Shown here piece by piece: positions 8,889 through 16,724 of a stretch of DNA of 64,000 nt (within the stretch, counting starts at the first letter, position 1; each line of letters opens with the position of its first letter). A program made the position numbers and the translations under genes. The notes under the pieces were generated by a model that was not told the origin of the DNA, did not search any database, and was given only the letters and a program-made list of their open reading frames with translations. The DNA comes from Bin87 sp965208015 (GTDB taxonomy: Bacteria > Chloroflexota > Dehalococcoidia > Lucifugimonadales > UBA3495), in contig OZ242309.1 of NCBI GenBank assembly GCA_965208015.1, positions 1,488,001 through 1,552,000 on the forward strand, in the 5' to 3' direction.

Positions 8889-9242
8889 CTAAAGCACGAA
8901 GGACACGGCCACCAGCACAACCACCAGCACACCCGAAAAGATGCCGATGCGCCTGAGCTCGGAACCCACGTGGTTGTACGCTGCCGGGCGTTCGAACCGT
9001 CGCCCCCGAGGGGCGGATGCCGGCCGGCCGATGGCGGTCGCGGCCCGGGACTGGGTTGGGGCCGGCGCGGTGGCGGTGGCAACCGCGGCGGCAGCAGGGC
9101 GCGCCGCTTCGGGTTCGGCCACCGCTGCCGCCGCCGGCGTTGCGGCGGCAGGATTTCTCGCGGGAGCCGGTCGATTCGCTCCGCCACGACGACGACGCAG
9201 GTTGTTCTGTCGGGATGCCACCCGCTTGCCCTTGCTCGGCAT
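8889..9242 (-). CDS. Small basic, Ala/Pro-rich tail-anchored protein
   Basis: 117 aa. N-terminal 30 residues are very basic (KGKRVASRQNNLRRRRG), residues 30-85 are an Ala/Pro-rich low-complexity linker, and the last 20 residues are one hydrophobic helix (IGIFSGVLVVVLVAVSFVL) ending at the C terminus. This looks like a tail-anchored membrane protein with a cytosolic basic arm that could touch nucleic acid or ribosomes (inference). AAGGAGGT lies 5 nt before the chosen ATG. It lies upstream of uvrC on the same strand with a 28-nt gap, so probably co-transcribed. Confidence 0.65.
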   Translation of the reverse strand: MPSKGKRVASRQNNLRRRRGGANRPAPARNPAAATPAAAAVAEPEAARPAAAAVATATAPAPTQSRAATAIGRPASAPRGRRFERPAAYNHVGSELRRIGIFSGVLVVVLVAVSFVL

Positions 9243-9421
9243 CACCCACCTCCTTCGCGCTGCGACCCGACCACCGGCGTCGTCGGCGCGGTATTAATTT
9301 TGCTGTCTTATGACCCAACCGTCGCTGGTCAGATCGTGTCTTCATCCATGATACCAGCATGAACCCGGCAGTTGCCGCAGTGGTGCCGACGGGTTTATGT
9401 CAATCAAAGCGTTGTTGCAGC

Positions 9422-10015
9422 CTATCGCCTGCGGGGTGGACGATAATTGCGATGATCATAGCAGGCGTCGTAGGTAGCCTGGTCAATATGGATCCAGGTC
9501 GTGCCTGGAATCCCGCGGCGGTACTTGCTGCCCGGTCCAACCGGGAAAGCTGATTCAAAAGTCAGCTGACGACCCTGAGCCGCGGCGATCTGTTTTGAAA
9601 GGCTGACTGCTGGTCCAAAGTCTGCGTCCTGGCTTACGATGATAGCCACGTCGTAACGTTGCTCGTGAGTGGCCTGCACCAGGTCTATAGCCAGGCTGAC
9701 GTCCACGCCTTTTTCCTGGCGCCCGGAGCTGACCCGGCCGCGATACACGTAAATGCCTCCATTCGTCAGGTATCTGATCTTGCTGACCCAGAAGTCGTGC
9801 CAATATTGATTGTTGAAGCGATCAGGTACGCCGGTATAAAAACGAACTTGCTCCAAGGTGTACACTGACTTTTTAGCCACTAAAGCTGCGGCTAGTTTTA
9901 CCACGTCATAGCTTGGCCAAGCATAAGGCGACGTTTTATCGGCCGGATTTGAGAGCCAAGCTTGTCTTGCCAAATGGTGCAAGTTTTGACCGTCGATGAA
10001 AATTATGGCTCTCAT
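9422..10015 (-). CDS. NYN (LabA/DUF88) PIN-like RNase domain protein
   Basis: 197 aa. N-terminal AIIFIDGQNLHHLARQAW carries the first acidic residue and Asn of the NYN active site; EKGVDVSLAIDLVQATHEQR (about residue 103) gives the next acidic pair, and DVAIIVSQDADFGPAVSLS (about 123) the last. All expected metal ligands of the PIN-like fold are present, so an active Mg-dependent RNase is likely. No partner gene; flanked by 175-nt and 150-nt gaps. A second, larger NYN protein ends the window at 63.9 kb. Biological role unknown. Confidence 0.85.
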   Translation of the reverse strand: MRAIIFIDGQNLHHLARQAWLSNPADKTSPYAWPSYDVVKLAAALVAKKSVYTLEQVRFYTGVPDRFNNQYWHDFWVSKIRYLTNGGIYVYRGRVSSGRQEKGVDVSLAIDLVQATHEQRYDVAIIVSQDADFGPAVSLSKQIAAAQGRQLTFESAFPVGPGSKYRRGIPGTTWIHIDQATYDACYDHRNYRPPRRR

Positions 10016-10169
10016 AAGTGCAAAGAAACACCCGCCCGGGGAATTCTGGACTGCGCCAGATCCAGCGAGCGGGGAGTAAATCGTGAACCATGGTAGCGAT
10101 TGAACAGTGGCTTGTCAAGCGCAACTTCGCATTTCAACCAACCGCAATTGCTGCAAATCATCGCTAGCC

Positions 10170-10754
10170 TCACCCAATGCCCAGCTCAGCCTGCATGTCG
10201 GCGACCGCCTGGTTGCGGGTCTTCCGCTGCCACTGGGGGCGGGCATTGATGGGTTCGTTGATGATTTCCGGGTCGATTTTCAGAGCGACGAACACCGGGC
10301 CCGGCTGACCGAGGATCTCTTCGATCTGACTGGCGAAGTCTTCCAGGTTGTCGATGGCGTAGGTAGCCGGATAGCCGCAACCTCGGGCGACGACGTCATA
10401 TTCCATCTGCTCGGCGTTGGGAACGGGCTGGCCGCCCGTGGTGGCGTAGACGCCGTTGTCCAGCATGAAATGGTAGAGGTTGGACGGCGCTTTCTCCGCA
10501 ATGGTGGGCAGAGCGCCCATTCCCATCAGCACGTCACCCTCGGAGTCGAACAGCACCACGCGCTGGTCCGGAATGGCAAGCGCCAGGCCAAGAGCAAAAG
10601 AGGCGTGGCCTCCCATGGCCGGGTCTCCCAGGGGAAGATCACGATCCGGTTGGTCGCTCATTTCGACCCAGAACCGACCGCCACGGCCGGGTATCACCAC
10701 GGCGTCGCCGCGATGCTTGTTGAAAATTTCCAGCATTTCCGCCGTTTTCATCAT
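10170..10754 (-). CDS. ThDP-binding decarboxylase, beta subunit (sulfopyruvate decarboxylase type)
   Basis: 194 aa, the pyrophosphate-binding half of a split thiamine-diphosphate decarboxylase. Seen: AMGGHASFALGLALA, then the ThDP/Mg motif beginning DSEGDVLMGMGAL and ending LDNGVYATTGGQ (G-D-x(n)-N). Best match by eye is ComE, the beta chain of sulfopyruvate decarboxylase, or the matching half of phosphonopyruvate decarboxylase. The alpha half is encoded 27 nt upstream. GGAAG lies 8 nt before the chosen ATG at 10754; a GTG three codons earlier is the alternative. Substrate is not settled: no other coenzyme M or phosphonate gene is in the window. Confidence 0.82.
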   Translation of the reverse strand: MMKTAEMLEIFNKHRGDAVVIPGRGGRFWVEMSDQPDRDLPLGDPAMGGHASFALGLALAIPDQRVVLFDSEGDVLMGMGALPTIAEKAPSNLYHFMLDNGVYATTGGQPVPNAEQMEYDVVARGCGYPATYAIDNLEDFASQIEEILGQPGPVFVALKIDPEIINEPINARPQWQRKTRNQAVADMQAELGIG

Positions 10755-10781
10755 GATGGTCACTTCCGTTATTCGCGTTGA

Positions 10782-11291
10782 TCAGCGGCTGACGTTGAAG
10801 CCGTGGTACTCGTCCCCGACCAGGACGGCGACGGGACGCTTATTCCTTTGCGCCTCCTCAAAGGCAATCGAAATGCGGTCAGCGTCCTCATCCGACTCCA
10901 CCAGGTAATAGTTGATGTTGAACGCATGGAGGAAGCGTTCGGTGTAGAACGCGGCCGTGTCGCTGATAACGCCGTGGCGGGTCCAGCCGCGGTATCCTAC
11001 CATCATCACGACCGGGACGTTCATGCCCAGGCCCCAGCCGCGCAGCGAGTCGCCGGACTCCATCATCCCGGTATTCTGGATCAGGATGACCGGCTTCTTG
11101 CCGCCGGCGGCCAGGCCGGCCGCAGTGGAGAAAGCGTGTCCCTCGCGGCTTACCGGAACCAGGTCCAGGCTCGGTTCCTCGCTCATCAGCACGTACAGGA
11201 AGTTGGTCTCGCTGTCGGGAAGCCAGACCACGTGCGTCGCGCCGTTCTTCTTCAACTCCGCCAGGATGCGGGCGGGACTCAATTCGGCCAT
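10782..11291 (-). CDS. ThDP-binding decarboxylase, alpha subunit (sulfopyruvate decarboxylase type)
   Basis: 169 aa, the PYR-domain half of the split enzyme. Conserved features: THVVWLPDSETNFLY (about residue 20), VSREGHAFSTAAGLAAGGKK with the catalytic Glu that activates the thiazolium (about 50), and QNTGMMESGDSLRGW (about 75), which is typical of ComD/phosphonopyruvate decarboxylase alpha halves. It precedes the beta gene by 27 nt, so the two are one operon and presumably an alpha/beta complex in the cytosol. Start at MAELSPARILAELKK; AGG lies 8 nt upstream. Upstream codons look non-coding. Confidence 0.82.
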   Translation of the reverse strand: MAELSPARILAELKKNGATHVVWLPDSETNFLYVLMSEEPSLDLVPVSREGHAFSTAAGLAAGGKKPVILIQNTGMMESGDSLRGWGLGMNVPVVMMVGYRGWTRHGVISDTAAFYTERFLHAFNINYYLVESDEDADRISIAFEEAQRNKRPVAVLVGDEYHGFNVSR

Positions 11292-11433
11292 GGATGTTAC
11301 CTGCCTCGAAACGTTTAGGGCAAACGGGAGCGCCGGATTTGCCCCCAACAGGTATACCCGGCGCGCTATTTGGCGTCAACCGGGCCAGCCGGCAGCGATC
11401 TGCGCCAGAGGCGTGACGCCACAAGCCCTATGC

Positions 11434-11439
11434 TATACT
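11434..11439 (+). promoter_or_regulatory. Probable -10 element for the FIST gene
   Basis: TATACT, 60 nt before the ATG; a weak GTGACG lies 15 nt upstream. The following bases (CGCGCC) resemble those after the npdG -10 element. Confidence 0.45.
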
Positions 11440-11499
11440 CGCGCCAAACCAGAGAGCCTGTAGATTGGGGCTGAAACTGGTCCCGTAGAGGTGTTTAAT

Positions 11500-12690
11500 A
11501 TGCAGTGGGCTTCTGCGCTATCCCAACAGAACAGCCTGCGCGCCGCCCTTTCCGAGTGCGCGGCCTCCATCCGCGCCGGCATGGGCGATACGGCGGCAGA
11601 CCTGGCGGTGGTTTTCGCATCGTCCGAGTACGCTTCGGACTACGCCAACCTTCCCGAACTGGTGGCCGAATTGCTGGGACCCCAGGCGTTGGTGCTGGGT
11701 TGCTCCGGCGGAGGGATCATCGGCGGGGGCAGCGAGGTCGAACAGGAACCCGCCGTGTCCGTGACCGCCGCCAGCCTGCCCGGGGTCAACATTCACCCCA
11801 TCCGGCTGGAAAGCGACAACCTGCCCAGCCTGGACGCGGCTCCGGACGATTGGCACACTACCCTGGGCGTGGATCCTGGTGACCAGCCGCAGTTCGTGCT
11901 GCTGGCGGATCCGATGTCATTCCCCGCGCAGAACCTTTTGCTGGGAATGGACTACGCCTACCCCGCCGCGGCTAAGATTGGCGGGTTAGCCAGCGCGGCG
12001 CAGGGAGCCCGGCAAAACGGCCTGTTCCTGGGGCGCGACTACCATGATTCCGGAGCCGTCGGCGTCGCGCTGACCGGCAACATCGTTGTGGAAACGGTGG
12101 TGGCCCAGGGGTGCCGTCCCATCGGGTCGCCAATGCACATCACCCGCAGCGACCGCAACTTCCTGGTCGAACTGGACGGAGAGCCGCCGCTCAACGTGCT
12201 GCGCAACCTGTTCCAGGGCGCCGGCCAGCGTGACCGGGACCTGATGCAGCACTCCCTGTTCCTGGGCGTGGTGATGGATGCGCTGATCGATGAGCCGCAG
12301 CAGGGCGATTTCCTGATCCGCAACGTCATGGGAATGGACCAGCGGAGCGGTGTGCTCGCCATCGGCGAAATGCTGAAGGAAGGTCAGCTGGTGCAGTTCC
12401 ACCTGCGGGACGCCGAGACTTCGGCCGACGACCTGTCCGCGGTGTTGGAACGCTACGCAGTGGACAACCGGGAAAATCCAGCTCACGGTGCGTTGCTGTT
12501 TTCGTGCCTGGGACGGGGCAAGTACCTGTACGGCCGTTCGAACCATGACACCGAGGTGTTCCATGAAAAGGTGGGCGCTGCGGTGCCGCTGGGCGGTTTC
12601 TTCTGCAACGGAGAAATCGGGCCGGTAAGCGGCACCACGTTCCTCCACGGATACACCAGCAGTTTCGGCATTTTCCGCCCGCGCGCATAG
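11500..12690 (+). CDS. FIST-domain sensory protein
   Basis: 396 aa with FIST N (about residues 25-215) and FIST C (about 225-370) domains, a putative ligand-sensing module described from signal-transduction proteins and thought to bind amino-acid-like ligands. Seen: MQWASALSQQ at the start, which is the usual opening of stand-alone FIST proteins, VLGCSGGGIIGGG (about 68), and HGALLFSCLGRGKYLYG (about 330) with GGFFCNGEIGPV near the end. AGAGG lies 8 nt before ATG 11500. It has no output domain, and the next gene 13 nt downstream encodes a binding-protein fold, so the two may form a cytosolic sensing pair (inference). Confidence 0.85.
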   Translation: MQWASALSQQNSLRAALSECAASIRAGMGDTAADLAVVFASSEYASDYANLPELVAELLGPQALVLGCSGGGIIGGGSEVEQEPAVSVTAASLPGVNIHPIRLESDNLPSLDAAPDDWHTTLGVDPGDQPQFVLLADPMSFPAQNLLLGMDYAYPAAAKIGGLASAAQGARQNGLFLGRDYHDSGAVGVALTGNIVVETVVAQGCRPIGSPMHITRSDRNFLVELDGEPPLNVLRNLFQGAGQRDRDLMQHSLFLGVVMDALIDEPQQGDFLIRNVMGMDQRSGVLAIGEMLKEGQLVQFHLRDAETSADDLSAVLERYAVDNRENPAHGALLFSCLGRGKYLYGRSNHDTEVFHEKVGAAVPLGGFFCNGEIGPVSGTTFLHGYTSSFGIFRPRA

Positions 12691-12703
12691 GAGATCAGGA
12701 GCG

Positions 12704-13843
12704 ATGGCGGCAACTATCAAGGCCGGGATATCAGCTTCGCTAACCGGCCAGTTTGCTACGCAGGGCCAGCAGGCTTTGGCCGGCCTGTCCGCGTGGGTTG
12801 ATTATGTCAACAGCCAGGGCGGCCTTGCCGTGGGTGGGGAAATGCGCCCGGTTGCGCTGGTCAGCTACGACGACGGCAGCACGGCGGACGCGACACGCCG
12901 GGCCATGGAACGGCTGATCGCCGAGGACGAGGTCAACCTGCTGTTCGGGCCGTATTCCGCCGGTTTAACCACGGCGGCGGCCGAAGTCGCCGAATCCCAC
13001 GGCAGAGTAATCTGGAACCATGGCGGCGCCGGCGACGCGCATTACGCCCGTGGGTTTCGCAAGGTGATCAGCATCTTGACCCCGGCCGACCAGTACCTGT
13101 CTGGGGCGCCGGAGCTAGTTCGGCAGGCCAACCCCAACGCCAGCAAGTTGGTAATACTACGGATCGACACCGGCGCTTTCGCCAGGCTCGTGGCGCGGGG
13201 GGCCGAAATGGCGGCTCACGAATTGGGTTTCACCACGGTTCTGGATCTGCGCTACCGTCCGACGCAGGTGAGTTTCACCGAGATCGCCCGGCACGTAGCT
13301 GAACAGGAACCGGACCTCGTGGTAAGCGTCGGCCGCATTCGCCACGACCTGGGTACGGCCCGAGCGCTGGCCAGGCTCCCGAACCGGAGCAATATCGGAC
13401 TGGCCGTGGTGATAGCCGCTCCCATCGCCGGGTTTGAAGAAGCGCTGGGCGGTAGCGCGGACGGATTCGTCGGTCCCAGCCAATGGGAACCGGCCTTCAG
13501 CATCCCCACTCCGGACGTGGGGCCACATGCCGCCGAGGCGTTGAAGATTCTGAGTGACGCGGCCGAGAGTTCCGGCGTGCCCATCGACTATCCGATGGCG
13601 CAGGCCATGGCGGCGGGTCTGGTCGCCGAGCGGTGCGTTGCCATCGCGGGCGACCTGGACGACGATGCTCTTTTGAGGGCGGCGGTGAACGCAGACTTCA
13701 CGACGTTCTATGGACGCTTCAAGATTGATGAGGCCGGCCGGCAAATCGGGAGGTCGGTTGCACTGATACAACGTCAGAACGGCCGCAAGGTGGTGGTATG
13801 GCCCCAGGAGTTAGCCGACGGGGAATTGCAGTATCCGTTCTGA
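12704..13843 (+). CDS. Type-1 periplasmic-binding-protein fold, no signal peptide
   Basis: 379 aa resembling branched-chain amino acid/amide substrate-binding proteins of ABC transporters. Seen: IKAGISASLTGQFATQGQQA (residues 5-24), WVDYVNSQGGLAVGG, LLFGPYSAGLTTAAAEVAES (about 85). The fold begins at residue 4, with no signal peptide or lipobox, and no permease or ATPase gene is nearby. It is therefore probably cytosolic, like the amide sensor AmiC, rather than a transport component (inference). Co-transcribed with the FIST gene (13-nt gap, GGAG upstream) and ended by a terminator at 13852. Confidence 0.8.
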   Translation: MAATIKAGISASLTGQFATQGQQALAGLSAWVDYVNSQGGLAVGGEMRPVALVSYDDGSTADATRRAMERLIAEDEVNLLFGPYSAGLTTAAAEVAESHGRVIWNHGGAGDAHYARGFRKVISILTPADQYLSGAPELVRQANPNASKLVILRIDTGAFARLVARGAEMAAHELGFTTVLDLRYRPTQVSFTEIARHVAEQEPDLVVSVGRIRHDLGTARALARLPNRSNIGLAVVIAAPIAGFEEALGGSADGFVGPSQWEPAFSIPTPDVGPHAAEALKILSDAAESSGVPIDYPMAQAMAAGLVAERCVAIAGDLDDDALLRAAVNADFTTFYGRFKIDEAGRQIGRSVALIQRQNGRKVVVWPQELADGELQYPF

Positions 13844-13851
13844 ATTGACGA

Positions 13852-13885
13852 AGCCGCCGGGACGACTGCGTTCCAGCGGCTTTTT
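13852..13885 (+). terminator. Rho-independent terminator after the FIST/binding-protein operon
   Basis: AGCCGC ... GCGGCT stem (13852-13857 / 13876-13881) running into TTTTT, 9 nt after the stop codon. Confidence 0.75.
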
Positions 13886-13906
13886 GCGTCGATAGGGTCT
13901 GGCGGG

Positions 13907-14296
13907 TTAGTCGGGGCGCTGGATGATCTCCAGGCTGACCTTGTCTGGCGCCTCAACGAACATCACCTGTGATCCGGAAGGCATGGTCCACGGGTCACAG
14001 ATAATGTTGGCGCCATTAGCCTTGAACCGCTCGAATGCCTCCTGAATATTGTCGGTCTGGAAACCGAAGTGGTCCAATCCGAAACGCGGGTGGGTCGACC
14101 CGGGGACGGCGTTCTCGCCCTCCGCTTCACCGGAGACCGTGAGCAGGGGCTGGCCATTCAACTCCAGCGTGTGGGAGATCGTGTTGGACAGGGGCCTGGT
14201 GGAAACGATTTCCGCGCCGAAGTTGTCGACGTAGAACTTGGCGGCGTTGTCAGGATCTTCGCTCCGCAGGTGCAGGTGGTTACAAACAAAAGCCAT
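13907..14296 (-). CDS. VOC (glyoxalase/dioxygenase) family protein
   Basis: 129 aa, one VOC module of paired beta-alpha-beta-beta-beta units. Seen: CNHLHLRSEDPDNAAKFYVD at the N terminus with the first metal-ligand His, RFGLDHFGFQTDNIQEAFER at mid-protein with the second His, and VSLEIIQRPD with the C-terminal Glu. Metal-dependent lyase, isomerase or dioxygenase chemistry is possible; substrate unknown. AAGGAGG lies 7 nt before ATG. It precedes the oxaloacetate decarboxylase-type gene's end by 50 nt in the same direction, so it is downstream of nothing else and probably has its own or a shared transcript. A second VOC gene is at 45.0 kb. Confidence 0.83.
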   Translation of the reverse strand: MAFVCNHLHLRSEDPDNAAKFYVDNFGAEIVSTRPLSNTISHTLELNGQPLLTVSGEAEGENAVPGSTHPRFGLDHFGFQTDNIQEAFERFKANGANIICDPWTMPSGSQVMFVEAPDKVSLEIIQRPD

Positions 14297-14346
14297 GATT
14301 GCTTTCCTCCTTGAATTGTGGTGACTGAAAGATTCCAGCCGACTGA

Positions 14347-15201
14347 TTACCGCAGGTAGTCGGCAATCTGCTGGTCGTAATCATCCTTCCGCGTAACCTG
14401 GGCGATGAGTTCGGCCGACGCGCACTGGTCGCGCAGGTCGCCTGGGGCCACGCCATCGCGCAGGGCCTTCATGACATCGTACACGGCCTTGATGGACGCC
14501 TGGAACGAAAGGTGTCCCTGCAAGGCCACGCGGACGCCGTTCTGGCCGAGCCATGCCTTGTCCGACAACTCGCCCCCGGCTCCGCCCAGGAGCAGCGGTA
14601 TGTTCAGCTCGGCATTCACCGCTTCGACCTGCTCCCTGGTGCTGGCGCCGGCCAGGAAGATGGCATCGACTCCGGCGGCTTCGTAGGCTTTGACGCGGCG
14701 CAGGCACTCATCCAGCCCTTCGCTGAGGCTGCTGGTGCGACCGGCGACCACCGTGTTGGGGTCAGTGCGACCCGACAGCGCGGCCTTCATCTTGCCCACG
14801 CCTTCTTCCAGCGAAATGTAGCGCGGGCCGTCGCCGAACTGCATGGGCAGCACGGTATCCTCGATAGTGAGGGCCGCCACACCGGACGCCTCCAGCTCTT
14901 CTACCGTGCGCTTCACGCTCAGGGCGTTGCCGTAGCCGTGGTCGGCGTCGACCATGAGAGGCAGCGTCCCAGCGCGGCAGATGCGGTAGATCTGCTGGGC
15001 GAACTCGCTGAGGGTCAGCACGACGTAGTCGGGGGCGCCGAGCACGGTCCCACTGGCGATGGAGCCGGCGAACATGCCGACCTCGAAGCCCAGGTCCTCG
15101 GCGACACGGGCCGAAATCGGGTCAAACACGGAGCCGGGATGCACGCAAACATCGCCGGCCAGAACGGCGCGATACCGCTCCCGTCGCTTGGTGTAATCCA
15201 T
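14347..15201 (-). CDS. Isocitrate lyase/PEP mutase superfamily, oxaloacetate decarboxylase type
   Basis: 284 aa (beta/alpha)8 barrel. Seen: SVFDPISARVAEDLGFEVG (about residue 21), LMVDADHGYGNALSVKRTVE (about 80, Mg ligands), AALTIEDTVLPMQFG (about 107) and EEGVGKMKAAL. The sequence follows PA4872-type oxaloacetate decarboxylases closely, including IEDT-x-LP-x-QFG, and lacks the E-D-K-x(3)-K-x-N-S loop of PEP mutase and the K-K-C-G-H motif of isocitrate lyase. Predicted reaction: oxaloacetate to pyruvate and CO2. AGGAGG lies 10 nt before the chosen ATG; upstream codons in the longer frame look non-coding. Confidence 0.85.
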   Translation of the reverse strand: MDYTKRRERYRAVLAGDVCVHPGSVFDPISARVAEDLGFEVGMFAGSIASGTVLGAPDYVVLTLSEFAQQIYRICRAGTLPLMVDADHGYGNALSVKRTVEELEASGVAALTIEDTVLPMQFGDGPRYISLEEGVGKMKAALSGRTDPNTVVAGRTSSLSEGLDECLRRVKAYEAAGVDAIFLAGASTREQVEAVNAELNIPLLLGGAGGELSDKAWLGQNGVRVALQGHLSFQASIKAVYDVMKALRDGVAPGDLRDQCASAELIAQVTRKDDYDQQIADYLR

Positions 15202-15262
15202 ACTCTCATTTCCTCCTGATGACTGATTGAGGGCCTGATGACTGCCGAGCTCATGGCGCTGG

Positions 15263-15520
15263 CTATTCACTGTCACCGTCAGTTGCAGCGTATCGAGGCC
15301 AAAGTTCAGTGTAGTGTTCCCACATTTCCAAGAAGGTGGAACTGGCTCTTGCTCCAAGGGCAACCGCAGCCAGCAGTGTTATCCCGGCAGACAAGCCCGG
15401 CCCGGCGTTAATCAGTTCAGCCGCTGTTTCAGCTACTGCCGGCAGAAGAATCGCCGCCAGCGCCAGCTCCGATATTTTGCCGATGTCATCTGACAGGTTC
15501 TTGAGTACATCGCGCAACAT
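15263..15520 (-). CDS. Small two-helix membrane protein
   Basis: 85 aa. Two hydrophobic helices (ISELALAAILLPAVAETAAE and GLSAGITLLAAVALGA) joined by a short Gly/Pro loop, with an acidic tail. No family recognised. It starts 3 nt after the stop of the next small membrane gene, which suggests translational coupling; no Shine-Dalgarno sequence of its own is visible. Confidence 0.5.
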   Translation of the reverse strand: MLRDVLKNLSDDIGKISELALAAILLPAVAETAAELINAGPGLSAGITLLAAVALGARASSTFLEMWEHYTELWPRYAATDGDSE

Positions 15521-15523
15521 CGA

Positions 15524-15763
15524 CTATCGCCGGGGAGGAATTAACCGCACCAGCCGGCCAACAAGTATCAGCGCAGCCAGCGTCGTGACTGCTATTATCT
15601 GGGCGGTCTCTCCCGGGGTCGCCGCTGCCAGCGCGTCTCTCAGGGTGGGGAACACCATGAAGTACGCCAAATAGGCCATCATCCCAGCCCACAGCGAGCC
15701 CAGAAGCAAGCCCAACGCCAAGCGCTGTCTTTTCCGCGTCCGTATGTGGAACAGGCTACCCAT
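15524..15763 (-). CDS. Small two-helix membrane protein
   Basis: 79 aa. Basic N terminus (HIRTRKRQR), a first hydrophobic helix of about 20 residues (ALGLLLGSLWAGMMAYLAYF) and a second (AQIIAVTTLAALILVGRL) ending in basic residues. Start chosen at MGSLFHIRTR, with a purine-rich GGGGGA upstream; the longer frame runs backwards through the divergent DUF429 gene and is not coding. Forms a tight pair with the 85-aa membrane protein that follows. Function unknown. Confidence 0.5.
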   Translation of the reverse strand: MGSLFHIRTRKRQRLALGLLLGSLWAGMMAYLAYFMVFPTLRDALAAATPGETAQIIAVTTLAALILVGRLVRLIPPRR

Positions 15764-15845
15764 TACGGGTCCCCCGTTTCCGGGCGATGCTATTCTAACC
15801 CAACTCCCTACCGCCGGCAAAACCGGCTCGTCAGGAGACAGGACC

Positions 15846-16724
15846 ATGACTACCACCATCGTCGGCGTCGATTTCAGCGGGAGAGGAACCGGCAACACTA
15901 CCCAAGTCACGATGGCGGTGCTGCAGGGCGATGTCTTGCAGCTGCAACCCTGCGATCCTTTGCCAAAGAGATTACCTGATACACACGAAAAGCTTATAGA
16001 ACTGCTGGAGGGATTATGTTCTGATGCGGTTGTGGGCCTTGATTTTCCCTTTTCGGTTCCTTGGCCCTTTGGTAGGGAATTAGCGCGGGTGCAACGGAGC
16101 AAGATTCCTGATGATATGTCCGATTTGTGGAACATCGTAGCCGCAATGGGCGGGAATTATGACTGTTTTAAAGAGCTGCGGGACGGTTTTGTTGAGGAGT
16201 TTGGAGAAATTCAGCGACGGGGCGACCTGTGCCTCCGTGGACCTATCTCTCCACTCAAAACAGGAGGCCCCAATATGCTGCCTATGACATTTCGTGGGAT
16301 GCAAATGCTCCACCTTCTTTGGAATTCTACAGAGCGGAGCTTCCGCATTCCTCCTCTACTGGAGACCGGGCGCAACGGCCCAACATTGCTTGAAGCCATG
16401 CCGGGCGTCCTGCTCCGTCATCTCCGCCTGCCTGCTGCCAATTATAAGAGAAAGAACAAGACTAACGGCGGAGACCCAAAGACAGTGCGCTGGGAAATAT
16501 TGCACGGACTGGAAGTAAGGTCCCCCATGCTGTTGCAAATTCCTGACGATATGCGGGAGCAATTCATAAACAATGACGACTGCCTCGATTCGCTGGTCGC
16601 CGCCATCGCCGCGGCTATGTGGGTCCAAGACTCGGACCATTTCCGCAAACCACAGCCCGAACAACTCCCCGACGCCCAACTCGAAGGTTGGATTTACGTC
16701 CCACTACCGTCGCCGTCCAACTAG
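15846..16724 (+). CDS. DUF429 domain protein
   Basis: 292 aa. Seen: TIVGVDFSGRGTGN at the N terminus (the first acidic residue of an RNase H-like core), DAVVGLDFPFSVPWPFG (about residue 60), LLEAMPGVLLRHL (about 182) and DDCLDSLVAAIAAAMW near the C terminus, all typical of DUF429. The family is thought to have an RNase H-like fold, but no reaction is established. The middle of the gene is clearly more A+T-rich than the neighbours, which may mean recent acquisition. AGGAG lies upstream of ATG. Its 3' end overlaps the convergent aquaporin gene by 21 bp. Confidence 0.8.
   Translation: MTTTIVGVDFSGRGTGNTTQVTMAVLQGDVLQLQPCDPLPKRLPDTHEKLIELLEGLCSDAVVGLDFPFSVPWPFGRELARVQRSKIPDDMSDLWNIVAAMGGNYDCFKELRDGFVEEFGEIQRRGDLCLRGPISPLKTGGPNMLPMTFRGMQMLHLLWNSTERSFRIPPLLETGRNGPTLLEAMPGVLLRHLRLPAANYKRKNKTNGGDPKTVRWEILHGLEVRSPMLLQIPDDMREQFINNDDCLDSLVAAIAAAMWVQDSDHFRKPQPEQLPDAQLEGWIYVPLPSPSN

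Noticed and set aside
7358..8956. 532-codon plus-strand frame over uvrC
   Set aside because: Antisense of a certain gene with GC-driven absence of stops; no motifs.
14347..15201. Phosphonate biosynthesis (PEP mutase plus the split ThDP decarboxylase at 10.2-11.3 kb)
   Set aside because: The barrel enzyme has IEDT-x-LPMQFG in place of the PEP mutase E-D-K-x(3)-K-x-N-S loop and fits oxaloacetate decarboxylase better; no phosphonate-specific gene is present.
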